Positions 35,470 through 44,180 of a DNA stretch of 64,000 nt are shown one piece after another. Source of the DNA: Pseudomonadota bacterium (lineage in GTDB: Bacteria; Pseudomonadota; Gammaproteobacteria; Burkholderiales; Burkholderiaceae_C); the NCBI GenBank assembly GCA_963205115.1, contig CAUJHV010000064.1:62001-126000 (forward strand), written 5' to 3'. Position 1 is the stretch's first letter, and each line of letters starts with the position of its first letter. The translations under genes were made by a program, and so were the position numbers. The notes beneath the pieces were generated by a model, which saw only the letters and a program-made list of their open reading frames with translations, did no database searches and was not told where the DNA came from.

Positions 35470-36763
35470 CCTGGGTATCACGTTCCTGCTGATAGCCAGC
35501 CTGTTCCTGATCCTGGGAAGCGGCGTGTGGATCGGCCTGACGCTGTCCGGCGTGGCCTGGATCGGCATGCAGCTCTTCAGCAGCCGGCCCGCGGGCGACG
35601 CGATGGCCGTCACCATCTGGGGCAGCGCCAGCAGTTGGACGCTCACCGCCCTGCCGCTGTTCGTGTGGATGGGCGAAATCCTGTTCCGCACGCGCCTGAG
35701 CCACGACATGTTCCGCGGCCTGGCGCCATGGATGCAATCACTGCCCGGGCGCCTGCTGCACGTCAACGTGGCCGGCTGCGCCATCTTCGCCGCAGTCTCC
35801 GGCTCGAGCGCCGCCACCTGCGCGACGATCGGCAAGATGAGCCTGCCGGAGCTCTCGCGCCGCGGCTATCCGGACGACATCAGCGTGGGATCGCTGGCCG
35901 GCGCCGGCACGCTGGGCCTGCTGATCCCGCCATCGATCATCATGATCGTCTACGGCGTGGCGGCCGAGGTGTCCATCGCACAGCTCTTCATCGCCGGCGT
36001 CCTGCCCGGGATCATGCTGGCACTGCTGTTCTCGGGCTACCTGGTCTATTGGGCGCTGCGTCACCCGGAACTCGTCCCGCCGGCCGACGAGCGCCTCAGC
36101 TTCGGGCGCAAGCTGCACGAGTCGCGCCATCTCATCCCGGTGATCCTGCTGATTGCTGCGGTGCTGGGCAGCATCTACACCGGCATCGCCACTGCCACGG
36201 AAGCTGCGGCCATCGGCGTGGTGGGTTCGCTGGTGCTGTCGGCAGCACAGGGTTCGCTGGGCTGGCAGACCTTCAAGGAGTCGCTGCTGGGCGGCACCCG
36301 CCTGTACTGCATGATCGCGCTGATCCTGGCCGGCGCATCGTTCCTGACCCTGAGCATGGGCTACATCGGCCTGCCTCGCCATCTGGCCGAATGGATCGGC
36401 AGCCTGGGCCTGAGCCCCTTCGAGCTGCTGCTGGCCCTGATGATCTTCTACGTCGTGCTGGGCTGTTTCCTGGATGGCATCTCGATGGTGGTGCTGACCA
36501 TGGGCGTGATCATGCCCACGGTGCAGAAAGCCGGAATTGACCTCGTCTGGTTCGGCATATTCATCGTTCTGGTCGTGGAGATGGCGCAGATCACACCGCC
36601 GGTCGGCTTCAACCTCTTCGTGCTGCAGGGCATGACCAAGCGCGAAATCGGATGGATCGCGCGCGTGACGCTGCCCTTCTTTTTCCTCATGATTGCGGCC
36701 GTGGCGCTGATTTATTTCGTGCCGCAGATCGTCACCTTCCTGCCCGAGCAGATGCGTCGCTGA
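35462..36763 (+). CDS. TRAP transporter large membrane subunit (DctM family)
   Basis: 433 aa, about 12-13 helices. Signature stretches: SASSWTLTALPLFVWMGEIL, AAVSGSSAATCATIGKMSLPEL, LAGAGTLGLLIPPSIIMIVYG and EMAQITPPVGFNLFVLQG. This is the Na+-coupled permease of the TRAP system. It completes dctPQM. The divergent racemase/5-oxoprolinase operon suggests the transported compound is a cyclic amide or the related amino acid, but this is inference only. Confidence 0.94.
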   Translation: MSDLGITFLLIASLFLILGSGVWIGLTLSGVAWIGMQLFSSRPAGDAMAVTIWGSASSWTLTALPLFVWMGEILFRTRLSHDMFRGLAPWMQSLPGRLLHVNVAGCAIFAAVSGSSAATCATIGKMSLPELSRRGYPDDISVGSLAGAGTLGLLIPPSIIMIVYGVAAEVSIAQLFIAGVLPGIMLALLFSGYLVYWALRHPELVPPADERLSFGRKLHESRHLIPVILLIAAVLGSIYTGIATATEAAAIGVVGSLVLSAAQGSLGWQTFKESLLGGTRLYCMIALILAGASFLTLSMGYIGLPRHLAEWIGSLGLSPFELLLALMIFYVVLGCFLDGISMVVLTMGVIMPTVQKAGIDLVWFGIFIVLVVEMAQITPPVGFNLFVLQGMTKREIGWIARVTLPFFFLMIAAVALIYFVPQIVTFLPEQMRR

Positions 36764-36878
36764 GGAGTGGCGGCAAGGGCCGATACCTCACCGCCGGGCC
36801 GCGCAGGCAAGCGTACCGGAGGCCCCGGTGTCCAGAGGCGAAAGTCACGAATGAGCTAAAGAACGCGGACTTTCAGGC

Positions 36879-36958
36879 CGATTCCCTGCCACAGAACCCG
36901 CCGGAACGGTGCAGGCGTCATTTCGATGTCTGCAACAGCCTGGCTGGCCAGGGAATCG
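36879..36958. repeat. Perfect 10-bp inverted repeat upstream of the PilB-like gene
   Basis: CGATTCCCTG (36879-36888) and CAGGGAATCG (36949-36958) are perfectly inverted, 60 bases apart, and the second arm ends seven bases before the ATG at 36966. Pairing can extend by three more bases with one bulged C. It could be an operator or a leader structure that sequesters the ribosome site. The rest of 36764-36878 shows nothing recognisable. Confidence 0.45.
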
Positions 36959-36965
36959 TCAAGCC

Positions 36966-39755
36966 ATGTCCGACCTTTCATTACCGCCGCTGACGCTGCT
37001 GCCGATCGACCTCGACAGCGACGGCGTGCCAGTTGCCGAGCATGGCGAGAGCTTCGTCTGGCCGGCACCGCCCACCGGCCTGTATCCGGCCGCACGCCCG
37101 CTCAAGGACAACGAAGCCTGCGAGATCGAGGGCTTGAATGGCCGCGTCATGCGGGTGCACCTGGTGGGGTTCGACGAAGCGGCCGGCCAGGTACAGGTGC
37201 TGACCCCGGGAATCCGCGCGCCGATGCCTCTGCGCTTCGCGCAATTCCGTCGTCTGGTGCTGCCGGCGCCGGTGAAGGCCGCTTCGGCCATCGCTGCGTC
37301 GGCGCTGCTGCCCTACACCTTGCGGGCGAAGGCAGGCCAGGACCGTCAGGGCACGACCGTCGGTCACGTCGAACGCGGATTCGGCGTCTTCCTCTTCGAG
37401 CCCATCGACATGCACGGCGCCGTGCGCCGCGTATTCATTCCGAATACCGCCTTCGACGGCATGCAGGTCGGCGACACGCTGATCGGCGGCACGCAGGCCA
37501 TCGCACGCGCCGCGGCCGAGTCGCGGCACGCGTCGGCACCAGCCGCAGATGGCGCTGCCTCGGGCGCGCTGGCTGCGGTGGGTCCGCCGCCCTTGCCCAC
37601 CCTGGAGTTCGAACACAGCCTGCCGCCGGCGGAGCCGCCGGTGCCCACGCTGCCGACCAGCCCCGCCCCGGCCACAGTGGGGCCTGCGCCTGCGACTGGG
37701 GCGGTGGCTGCGCCCCTGCTCGACCTGGACTTCCCCGGCAAGTCCAAGGCAGCACGCGTGCTCGCCCAGGGCGTCTCCGCACGTCCGCCTGCGACGCCTG
37801 CCCCGGTGACGCTCGAGCCACTGCAGCTGACGCCCGCGCCCGCCCCCGCGCCGAAATCCAAGTCGGCCAGCGATTTTCTGCTGAGCAAGCAGGTCACGAC
37901 GCCCGAGGAACTCCTGGACGCCATCGAGCGCCAGGCCAAGATGCCCGTGCTGCGCATGGGCGAAGCCTTGATCGCGCTGGGGCACATCGACGAAGCCCGC
38001 CTGCAGTCCGCGCTGGAAGAACAGCGCAAGGACCGCAGCGTGCCGCTGGGCGAGATCCTCGTGCGCGGCGGACACATCAAGCGCCTGGACCTGCAGCACG
38101 CCCTGGTGCGCAAGATGGGCTACCCGGTCGTCGACCTCGCGCACTTCCCGCCGGAAACCGACGCGCTGTCGAAGGTGCCCTACACCGTCGCCTCACGGTT
38201 GCAGGTGCTTCCGCTGCTGCTGCGTCCCGGACGCCTGTTCGTTGCGATGGAGGACCCCACGCGTGTGAAGGCGCTGGACGAACTCGAATTCGCGTCCGGC
38301 TGCAAGGTCTTTCCGACGCTCGTGAATCCCGGCTCGCTGGTGGCGGTGCTCGACACCTGCTACCAGAAGATGGGCGCGGAGGTCTTTGCCGCCAAGATGG
38401 CGCAGGCCGAAGCCGACGGCGAAACCATCGACGCCAACGAACTGCTGGCCTCGCTGGAGATGCAGGGCCCGGATGACGCGCACGCCGACGAAGACGCGGG
38501 CATCGAGCAGTCGGACAACTCGCTGGTTCGACTCATCAACCAGATGATCCTTGAGGCCCAGTCGCAAGGCGTCTCCGACATCCACGTCGAGAGCCAGCCC
38601 GGCCGCGAGAAGGTGCGCATCCGCTTCCGCCGCGACGGCGCGCTCAAGCCGTACATGGAGTTGCCGCACACGTACCGCTCCGCACTGCTGGCGCGCATCA
38701 AGATCATGTGCGACCTGGACATCTCCGAGAAGCGCAAGCCGCAGGACGGCAAGATCGCCTTCGGCAAGTTCCACGCCGGCAGCAAGCTCGAGCTGCGGGT
38801 GGCCACGATCCCGACCGCCAACGGCCTCGAAGACGCCGTACTGCGCCTGCTGGCCTCTGCCCGGCCGATGCCCATCGACGACATCGGGCTGTCCCCGCGC
38901 AACCTCGGGCTGCTCAAGAACATCGTGGAACGCCCCTACGGCATGTTCCTGTGCGTCGGCCCCACGGGCTCCGGCAAGACCACGACGCTGCATTCGGCGC
39001 TGGGTTATATCAACCAGCCCGACCGCAAGATCTGGACAGCCGAAGACCCCGTGGAAATCACGCAGCCCGGCCTTCGCCAGGTGCAGGTGAACCCGAAGAT
39101 CGATTGGACCTTCGCCCGTGCGCTGCGCGCGTTCCTGCGTGCGGACCCGGACGTGATCATGGTGGGTGAAATCCGCGACAACGAAACGGCCACGGTGGCC
39201 GTGGAAAGCTCGCTCACCGGCCACCTGGTGCTCTCGACGCTGCACACCAACAGCGCTCCGGAGACCGTGACGCGTCTGCTGGACATGGGCATGGATCCGT
39301 TCAACTTCGCCGACGCCTTGCTGGGCGTGCTGGCCCAGCGGCTCGTGCGACGCATCTGCGGCAACTGCAAGACCTCGCGCGATGCCACCGACGCCGAGAT
39401 TGCCGAACTGACCGGCGACTACCTCAACGCCTTCGGTCAGGCCGAGTACAAGCCGCAAGTGGAGGACGTCCTGGCGGGCTGGCGCGAGCGATTCGGCAAG
39501 GACGGCAAGATCCAGCACTTCCACGGTGCCGGCTGCGACAAGTGCGGCGGAACCGGCCTGCGCGGCCGGGCCGGCGTGCACGAGCTGATGGGCGTCTCGC
39601 GCGACGTGCGGCGCCTGATCCAGACCGGCGCGCGCGTCGACGAACTGCAGAAGGCCGCGATGGCCGAAGGCATGCAGACCCTGCGCCAGGATGGCATCGA
39701 AAAGGTGCTGCTGGGCGTGACGACGATCGCCGAGGTGCGGGCGACCACGAACTGA
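36966..39755 (+). CDS. PilB/GspE-family assembly ATPase with MshEN-like (c-di-GMP) domain
   Basis: 929 aa, larger than PilB (about 570). Start ATG 36966 (MSDLSLPPLTLL). Residues 1-180 are an unrecognised globular region and 180-310 a Pro/Ala linker. Near 328-380 two tandem 24-residue-type motifs appear, LRMGEALIALGHIDEARLQ and PLGEILVRGGHIKRLDLQ, the pattern of the MshEN c-di-GMP-binding domain. The ATPase follows: Walker A GPTGSGKTTT (about 665), Asp box, Walker B DPDVIMVGEIRD (about 726), His box LVLSTLHTNSAP, and a tetracysteine zinc site (CGNC about 798, CDKCGG about 858). It powers pilus or secretion-fibre assembly. No pilC or pilD gene lies beside it. Confidence 0.88.
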   Translation: MSDLSLPPLTLLPIDLDSDGVPVAEHGESFVWPAPPTGLYPAARPLKDNEACEIEGLNGRVMRVHLVGFDEAAGQVQVLTPGIRAPMPLRFAQFRRLVLPAPVKAASAIAASALLPYTLRAKAGQDRQGTTVGHVERGFGVFLFEPIDMHGAVRRVFIPNTAFDGMQVGDTLIGGTQAIARAAAESRHASAPAADGAASGALAAVGPPPLPTLEFEHSLPPAEPPVPTLPTSPAPATVGPAPATGAVAAPLLDLDFPGKSKAARVLAQGVSARPPATPAPVTLEPLQLTPAPAPAPKSKSASDFLLSKQVTTPEELLDAIERQAKMPVLRMGEALIALGHIDEARLQSALEEQRKDRSVPLGEILVRGGHIKRLDLQHALVRKMGYPVVDLAHFPPETDALSKVPYTVASRLQVLPLLLRPGRLFVAMEDPTRVKALDELEFASGCKVFPTLVNPGSLVAVLDTCYQKMGAEVFAAKMAQAEADGETIDANELLASLEMQGPDDAHADEDAGIEQSDNSLVRLINQMILEAQSQGVSDIHVESQPGREKVRIRFRRDGALKPYMELPHTYRSALLARIKIMCDLDISEKRKPQDGKIAFGKFHAGSKLELRVATIPTANGLEDAVLRLLASARPMPIDDIGLSPRNLGLLKNIVERPYGMFLCVGPTGSGKTTTLHSALGYINQPDRKIWTAEDPVEITQPGLRQVQVNPKIDWTFARALRAFLRADPDVIMVGEIRDNETATVAVESSLTGHLVLSTLHTNSAPETVTRLLDMGMDPFNFADALLGVLAQRLVRRICGNCKTSRDATDAEIAELTGDYLNAFGQAEYKPQVEDVLAGWRERFGKDGKIQHFHGAGCDKCGGTGLRGRAGVHELMGVSRDVRRLIQTGARVDELQKAAMAEGMQTLRQDGIEKVLLGVTTIAEVRATTN

Positions 39756-39766
39756 GGCGGACGCGC

Positions 39767-39800
39767 CGGCAACAGACACGTTGCCGCCATTTCCGGCGGC
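39767..39800. terminator. Two mutually exclusive hairpins between convergent genes
   Basis: CGGCAAC (39767-39773) pairs with GTTGCCG (39780-39786), and GCCGCC (39783-39788) pairs with GGCGGC (39795-39800). They share bases 39783-39786. They sit between the PilB-like gene (+) and the aor operon end (-), a natural place for a bidirectional terminator; no long T-run is present. Confidence 0.45.
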
Positions 39801-39833
39801 GCGGGCATTCGGGTCCGCGCCAGCCGTCCAGGC

Positions 39834-40133
39834 TTACCCGCCTCCGCGCTGCATGTAGAGGTCGAAGCGGCGCATGAAGGTGTAGCGGCGTTCGTCCGTC
39901 AGGCCCTCGAATCGGAAGCGCACTGCCAGCCGCGGCATGCGGACGAGCGCAATGACACGCGGCGACAGCGTCTCCCAGTCGAGCAACAGCCGGCCGGTGT
40001 CGATCGACACCTCCGCGTGACCCGTCGCCAGGTGCAGCGGCCCCTCGCCAGCGGCCGCGGGAAGCCACATCAGCCACTCGGCTTCGGTGCAGCCCATTTC
40101 CCGATCGAAGGACGGCGGATAGTGGGCTTGCAC
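39834..40133 (-). CDS. Small protein at the end of the aldehyde oxidoreductase operon
   Basis: 99 aa, GTG start seven bases after the MoaD-like gene. Not recognised from sequence. It contains LLLDWETLSPRVIALVRMPRLAVRFRF and ends with a Tyr/Arg/Gly-rich tail, and has no cysteines apart from one, no signal peptide and no membrane helix. The tail of Gly residues (MQRGGG) is notable. Tight spacing with the aor genes argues for an accessory role in assembly of the tungsten enzyme. That is inference from position. Confidence 0.65.
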   Translation of the reverse strand: MQAHYPPSFDREMGCTEAEWLMWLPAAAGEGPLHLATGHAEVSIDTGRLLLDWETLSPRVIALVRMPRLAVRFRFEGLTDERRYTFMRRFDLYMQRGGG

Positions 40134-40140
40134 GGCCGGA

Positions 40141-40395
40141 TCAGCCTCCGGCGATCGGCGGCCAGATGGCCAGCACGTCTCCGTCGTTCAGGGTCCGCGA
40201 CAGCCGCTCTTCCGGCGGCACGTACACGCCGTTGACCAGGACCAGATGCACGAGCTTCTCGGGCAGGCCGAAGGGCAGGATGATCTCGGCAATGCTCGCG
40301 CCCGCGGCCACTTCCAGCGGCATGCGGTTATCTTGCCGCACCTGGGCCGGCAGGTACTGGCCCAGGCTCGCGTAGAGCTTGAATTCGATCTGCAT
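40141..40395 (-). CDS. MoaD/ThiS-family sulfur carrier of the aor operon
   Basis: 84 aa ubiquitin-like protein starting MQIEFKLYASLGQYL and ending IAGG, the C-terminal diglycine that is adenylated and thiocarboxylated in MoaD and ThiS. The LNDGDVLAIWPPIAGG end is typical of MoaD. Many tungsten aldehyde oxidoreductase operons carry such a MoaD-like gene, interpreted as supplying the dithiolene sulfur of the tungsten pterin cofactor. It lies 20 bases after the FAD subunit gene. Confidence 0.88.
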   Translation of the reverse strand: MQIEFKLYASLGQYLPAQVRQDNRMPLEVAAGASIAEIILPFGLPEKLVHLVLVNGVYVPPEERLSRTLNDGDVLAIWPPIAGG

Positions 40396-40415
40396 GTCGA
40401 TGACCGCGGCCTGGC

Positions 40416-41762
40416 TCAGGCTGCGGCGTAGTGCGCCCGCTGAGCCTGCCCTTGCGCGGACGCGAGGTAGGCCTCCATCAGCAGCGTCGGGTCGGCCAGC
40501 AGCTTGTCCTTCCACGCGCCGAGCTTCACCTGGCCTTCGACCAGCCCGCGCATCACGCCGACATGTTCGGTCCAGCCCACGCTGTTGCAGCCGACCATGA
40601 CATCGTCCTTGAACTGCAGGCTCAGATGGCGGAAGGCCGCCTCGTCGGTCAGCTCGACATGCTGGCCGCCCGGCACGCCCTGCCAATTGCCGAAGCTCGA
40701 TGAAATCAGGCCCAGCGTATCCAGCACGTTGATCTGCGTGACGCCGCGCAATTCGGCCTTCTTGCCGACCATGTTCAACGCGGCCACGTAGGCCTGGTCG
40801 GCCGCATTGGGCTGGATGGCGCTGACGATGGTCTTGCCACTGACCTTGTCGAAGGCTTCGGCGCAGTCGCCGGCCGCATAGATGCCGGCCACCGAGGTCT
40901 GCATGTGCTCGTCGGTGAGCACGCCCATGAGGCACTTCACGGGGGAGTTTTCCAGGAAGCCGATGTTGGGCTTCACGCCGGTGGCGCTGATCACCAGGTC
41001 GACCTCGATGTGTTCGCCGTTGGACAGGCGCACCCGCAACGGGCCGGCAGGCGGCTTGGCAGCGCCGCCCAGGCCCACGGCAGCGGCCATCTTGCCCAGC
41101 AGGCCCGGCGCTTGCGGCTCCGCACCGTGTTCGATGGCCTCCACGCGGGTACCGGTATGGACCTTGACGCCCTTGCTCTCGCACCAGCGGCGGATCATGT
41201 TGCCCGCGGTCGGGCCCATCATGCGCGGCACCATGCGGTCGCCCATCTCGACGACCGTCAGCGACACCTCTTTCGGGGCGGCCAGCGCTTCCAGGATGAT
41301 GCAGCCGATGAAGCCCGCGCCCATCTGCAGCACGCGCGCGCCATGGCCGGCCCTCGCCTTGATCGCCCGGGCATCCTTCAGGGTCCAGCAGGTGTGCACG
41401 CCGGCCGCATGAATACCGGGAATGGGCGGCGACGCCGGCGACGAACCCGTGGCAATCAGCAGGCGGTCGAAGGCGATGGCATGCCCGTCGGCCAGCAGCA
41501 CCTTGCGGCCGGCCACGTCGACTTCCTTGGCACGCCCTTGCCGCACTTCGATGCGCAGATTGCCGAAGTGGTCGGGGCTGTGGCGCAGGTGGGTGCCCTC
41601 TTCCTGCACGTTGCCCATCAGCAGGTAGGGAATCGCCATGCGCGAGTACGGCGGCTCCGGTTCGTCGCCCACCATCACGATGCTGTCGTTCGGCGCATGT
41701 TTGCGGATGGTCTCCGCCGCAATCACTCCGGCCGGTCCGGCTCCCAGGATGACGTGTTGCAT
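40416..41762 (-). CDS. aorC: FAD-dependent pyridine nucleotide oxidoreductase, AorC-like subunit
   Basis: 448 aa flavoprotein. FAD site: VILGAGPAGVIAAETIRKHA at the N-terminus and IYAAGDCAEA near 310. A second Rossmann motif, VLQMGAGFIGCIILEAL (about 145), binds NAD(P)H. Between them is ATGSSPASPPIPG, as in NADH oxidases. In Aromatoleum aromaticum the tungsten enzyme is an AorABC complex in which AorC is the FAD subunit using NAD+; the same order occurs here, so it most likely passes electrons between NAD(H) and the iron-sulfur subunit. Confidence 0.87.
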   Translation of the reverse strand: MQHVILGAGPAGVIAAETIRKHAPNDSIVMVGDEPEPPYSRMAIPYLLMGNVQEEGTHLRHSPDHFGNLRIEVRQGRAKEVDVAGRKVLLADGHAIAFDRLLIATGSSPASPPIPGIHAAGVHTCWTLKDARAIKARAGHGARVLQMGAGFIGCIILEALAAPKEVSLTVVEMGDRMVPRMMGPTAGNMIRRWCESKGVKVHTGTRVEAIEHGAEPQAPGLLGKMAAAVGLGGAAKPPAGPLRVRLSNGEHIEVDLVISATGVKPNIGFLENSPVKCLMGVLTDEHMQTSVAGIYAAGDCAEAFDKVSGKTIVSAIQPNAADQAYVAALNMVGKKAELRGVTQINVLDTLGLISSSFGNWQGVPGGQHVELTDEAAFRHLSLQFKDDVMVGCNSVGWTEHVGVMRGLVEGQVKLGAWKDKLLADPTLLMEAYLASAQGQAQRAHYAAA

Positions 41763-41834
41763 GAGTGTTGTCTCTCTCGAAAGGACAGACAGCGCCGCGA
41801 AGGCGCTGTCTGCGGGGTCACGCGTTGACGGCGG

Positions 41835-43682
41835 TCAGAGGCCCAGGCGCGCCCGGGTATCGGCCTTCAGCTGGCCGTTGTCGTCCCAGCCGCGGGCGGC
41901 GTAGTACTTCGGCAGCATCTCGGGCAGCTTGCTGACCAGGCCCTTGGCAGGACCGGTCTTCGCAGGCTCGTTCAACAGGCGCGCGGGCAGGGTGTCGTCC
42001 TTGGCGGTGAAGCCGGCCCGGTTGTTGAAGTCGCGCTCCATGTTCCAGATGCGCTCGCCGATCTTGGCCATGTTCTCCAGGGAGAACTCCGGGCCGCAGG
42101 CCGCGGCCACCTGCGGGGCGACATCGGCAAGGCCCCAGGCGAAGCTGGTGAAGATGCAGATGCCGGCGGAGTCGAAGGCCGCCGTCGCGTCCTGGAACGC
42201 GATGACGAGCTCGGGCTTGCCCTCGGCCGTCAGCGGATCGGTCTTGACCGGGATGCCGAGCACTTCGGAAGCCACCGTGTAGCTGCGCAGGTGGCAGGCG
42301 CCGCGGTTGCTGGTGGCATAGGTCAGGCCCATGCCCTGGATGCCGCGGGCGTCGTAGGCCGGGAACTCCTGGCTCTTGACCGTCATGCTGAGCTCGGGGT
42401 GCCCGTACTTCTCGCACAGGCGGCGCGAGCCGAGCGCGATCTCCTTGCCAAAACCCTTGCCCTGAGCCGTCATGTCGGCAAATTCGCAGAGCGCCTGTGC
42501 CGAGCCGAAGGGCGACTTCACGCCCAGCTGGGCTTCCGTCAGCACGCCCATCTCGAAGAGCTCCATCACGGCACCGATGGTCGCGCCAAAGGAGATCGGG
42601 TCCATGCCCTGTTCGTTGCAGATGGTGTTGGCGTACTGCAGTGCTTCCAGGTCATTCACCCCGTTGGCCGCACCCAACGCCCAGGCCGCTTCGTATTCCA
42701 GGCCGCCGGTGGCGCCCCAGTACTGCGGCTTGTTGACGACCGAGAAGTGCGTCTGGTCGATCTTGCTGATGCGCCCGCAGGCAATCGTGCAGCCGAAGCA
42801 GGCCTGGTTCGTCACCAGCTGCTTCTTGCCGTCGCTCTTGCGCGGTGTGGCCATCGCCTCGGCGGAGATGTCCTTGGCGCCCTCGAACTGGCTGTCGCGG
42901 TGGTTGCGCGTGGGCAGCGCACCGACCTCGTTGACGACATTCATCAGCACCTGGGTGCCGTAGGTCGGCAGGCCCTGGCCGGTGACGCCGTTCTCCGCCA
43001 GGATCTTCTTCTTCTCGAAGGTGACCTTCATGAACTCCTTGGGGTCGGCGATGTTGCCTACGCCCTTGGTGCCGCGCACCGCGATGGCCTTGAGGTTCTT
43101 GCTGCCCATCACGGCACCCACGCCCGAGCGGCCAGCCGCGCGGTGCAGGTCATTCACGACGGCCGCATACAGCACCTGGTTTTCGCCAGCCAGGCCGATG
43201 CTGGAGACACGCGTCAGCGGGTCCTGGTGCGATTTCTTGATGATCTCTTCGGTTTCCCAGACGCTCTTGCCCCACAGGTGCGAAGCATCGCGCAGCTCGG
43301 CGGTGTCGTCGGAGATCGCCAGGTAGACCGGCGTGGCCGACCTGCCTTCGAAGATGACCATGTCCCAGCCGGCCATCTTCAGCTCGGCGCCCCAATAGCC
43401 GCCCGAGTTCGAACAGGCGATGGCGCCGGTCAGCGGGCCCTTGGTGACGACCGTATAACGGCCGCCGGTGGAGGCCATGGTGCCGGTCAGCGGACCGGTA
43501 GCCCAGATGATCTTGTTGTCGACCGACAGCGGGTCGACCTTCGGGTCGATCTCTTCGACCAGGTACTTGGTGGCCAGGCCGCGCGAACCCAGATAGGCAC
43601 GCGCCCGGTCCATGTTCAGCGGTTCGGACTTGACCGTGCCGGCGGTCAGATTGACGCGGAGGATTTTTCCTGCCCAAGACAT
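41835..43682 (-). CDS. aorB: Tungsten-containing aldehyde:ferredoxin oxidoreductase, catalytic subunit
   Basis: 615 aa, the AOR family length. It starts MSWAGKILRVNLTAG and has GSRGLATKYL and IWATGPLTGTMASTGGRYTVVTKGPLTG, the family N-terminal domain. The [4Fe-4S] ligands are C295, C298 and C302 (ACFGCTIACG) and C509 (DSAGICIF). The bis-metallopterin tungsten site is expected around GIQGMGLTYATSNRGACH. It oxidises aldehydes to acids, and AOR complexes of the Aromatoleum type can also run the reverse reaction. The neighbours encode ferredoxin, FAD and MoaD-like partners. Confidence 0.93.
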   Translation of the reverse strand: MSWAGKILRVNLTAGTVKSEPLNMDRARAYLGSRGLATKYLVEEIDPKVDPLSVDNKIIWATGPLTGTMASTGGRYTVVTKGPLTGAIACSNSGGYWGAELKMAGWDMVIFEGRSATPVYLAISDDTAELRDASHLWGKSVWETEEIIKKSHQDPLTRVSSIGLAGENQVLYAAVVNDLHRAAGRSGVGAVMGSKNLKAIAVRGTKGVGNIADPKEFMKVTFEKKKILAENGVTGQGLPTYGTQVLMNVVNEVGALPTRNHRDSQFEGAKDISAEAMATPRKSDGKKQLVTNQACFGCTIACGRISKIDQTHFSVVNKPQYWGATGGLEYEAAWALGAANGVNDLEALQYANTICNEQGMDPISFGATIGAVMELFEMGVLTEAQLGVKSPFGSAQALCEFADMTAQGKGFGKEIALGSRRLCEKYGHPELSMTVKSQEFPAYDARGIQGMGLTYATSNRGACHLRSYTVASEVLGIPVKTDPLTAEGKPELVIAFQDATAAFDSAGICIFTSFAWGLADVAPQVAAACGPEFSLENMAKIGERIWNMERDFNNRAGFTAKDDTLPARLLNEPAKTGPAKGLVSKLPEMLPKYYAARGWDDNGQLKADTRARLGL

Positions 43683-43706
43683 GTGTGTAGCTCCTTAGGC
43701 TGAGGG

Positions 43707-44180
43707 TTAGGCTGCGGGTTGGTTGCCGAGCTTGTCGGCCCAGGCCTGCATCTTGCCCAGGCCTGTCCAGTTGGCATCGACGTAGGTGATGGCGCCGGTC
43801 GGGCAGGCCGTGGCGCACGCCGGGTCGCCGCCGCACAGGTCGCACTTCTGGACCTTGCCGGTTTCCTGGACGTAGTTGATCGTGCCGAAGGGGCAGCTGA
43901 TCGTGCAGACCTTGCAACCGACGCAGGTGGTCTCGTTGACGACCTTGGCACCGGTGGCCTTGTCGACCGTGATGGCCTCGACCGGGCAGGCGTGCAGGCA
44001 CCAAGCCTCGTCACACTGCGTGCAGGTGTAGGGCACCTTGCGGCCAGTGGCGTGGAAATCGAAGACCTTGATGCGTGAGCGGGCCGTCGCAAAGGTGCCG
44101 TAGTTCTCGAAAGAACAGGCCATTTCGCACTGGAGACATCCCGTGCATTTCTCTGCGTTGATATGAAGGGTTTTCTGCAT
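43707..44180 (-). CDS. aorA: Four-cluster ferredoxin-like subunit, AorA-like
   Basis: 157 aa from ATG 44180 (MQKTLHINAEKCTGC); the upstream in-frame extension to 44342 is discarded. Sixteen cysteines in four sets (CTGCLQCEMAC, CTQCDEAWCLHAC, CVGCKVCTISC, CDLCGGDPACATAC) should bind four [4Fe-4S] clusters. This matches AorA of Aromatoleum, which links the tungsten subunit to the FAD subunit and is reported to build filament-like electron chains. It is the first gene of the aor operon. Confidence 0.9.
   Translation of the reverse strand: MQKTLHINAEKCTGCLQCEMACSFENYGTFATARSRIKVFDFHATGRKVPYTCTQCDEAWCLHACPVEAITVDKATGAKVVNETTCVGCKVCTISCPFGTINYVQETGKVQKCDLCGGDPACATACPTGAITYVDANWTGLGKMQAWADKLGNQPAA

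Noticed and set aside
41835..43682. Possibility that aorB is a pseudogene or formate dehydrogenase-like
   Set aside because: All four cluster cysteines and the AOR N-terminal domain are present, and the frame is uninterrupted.
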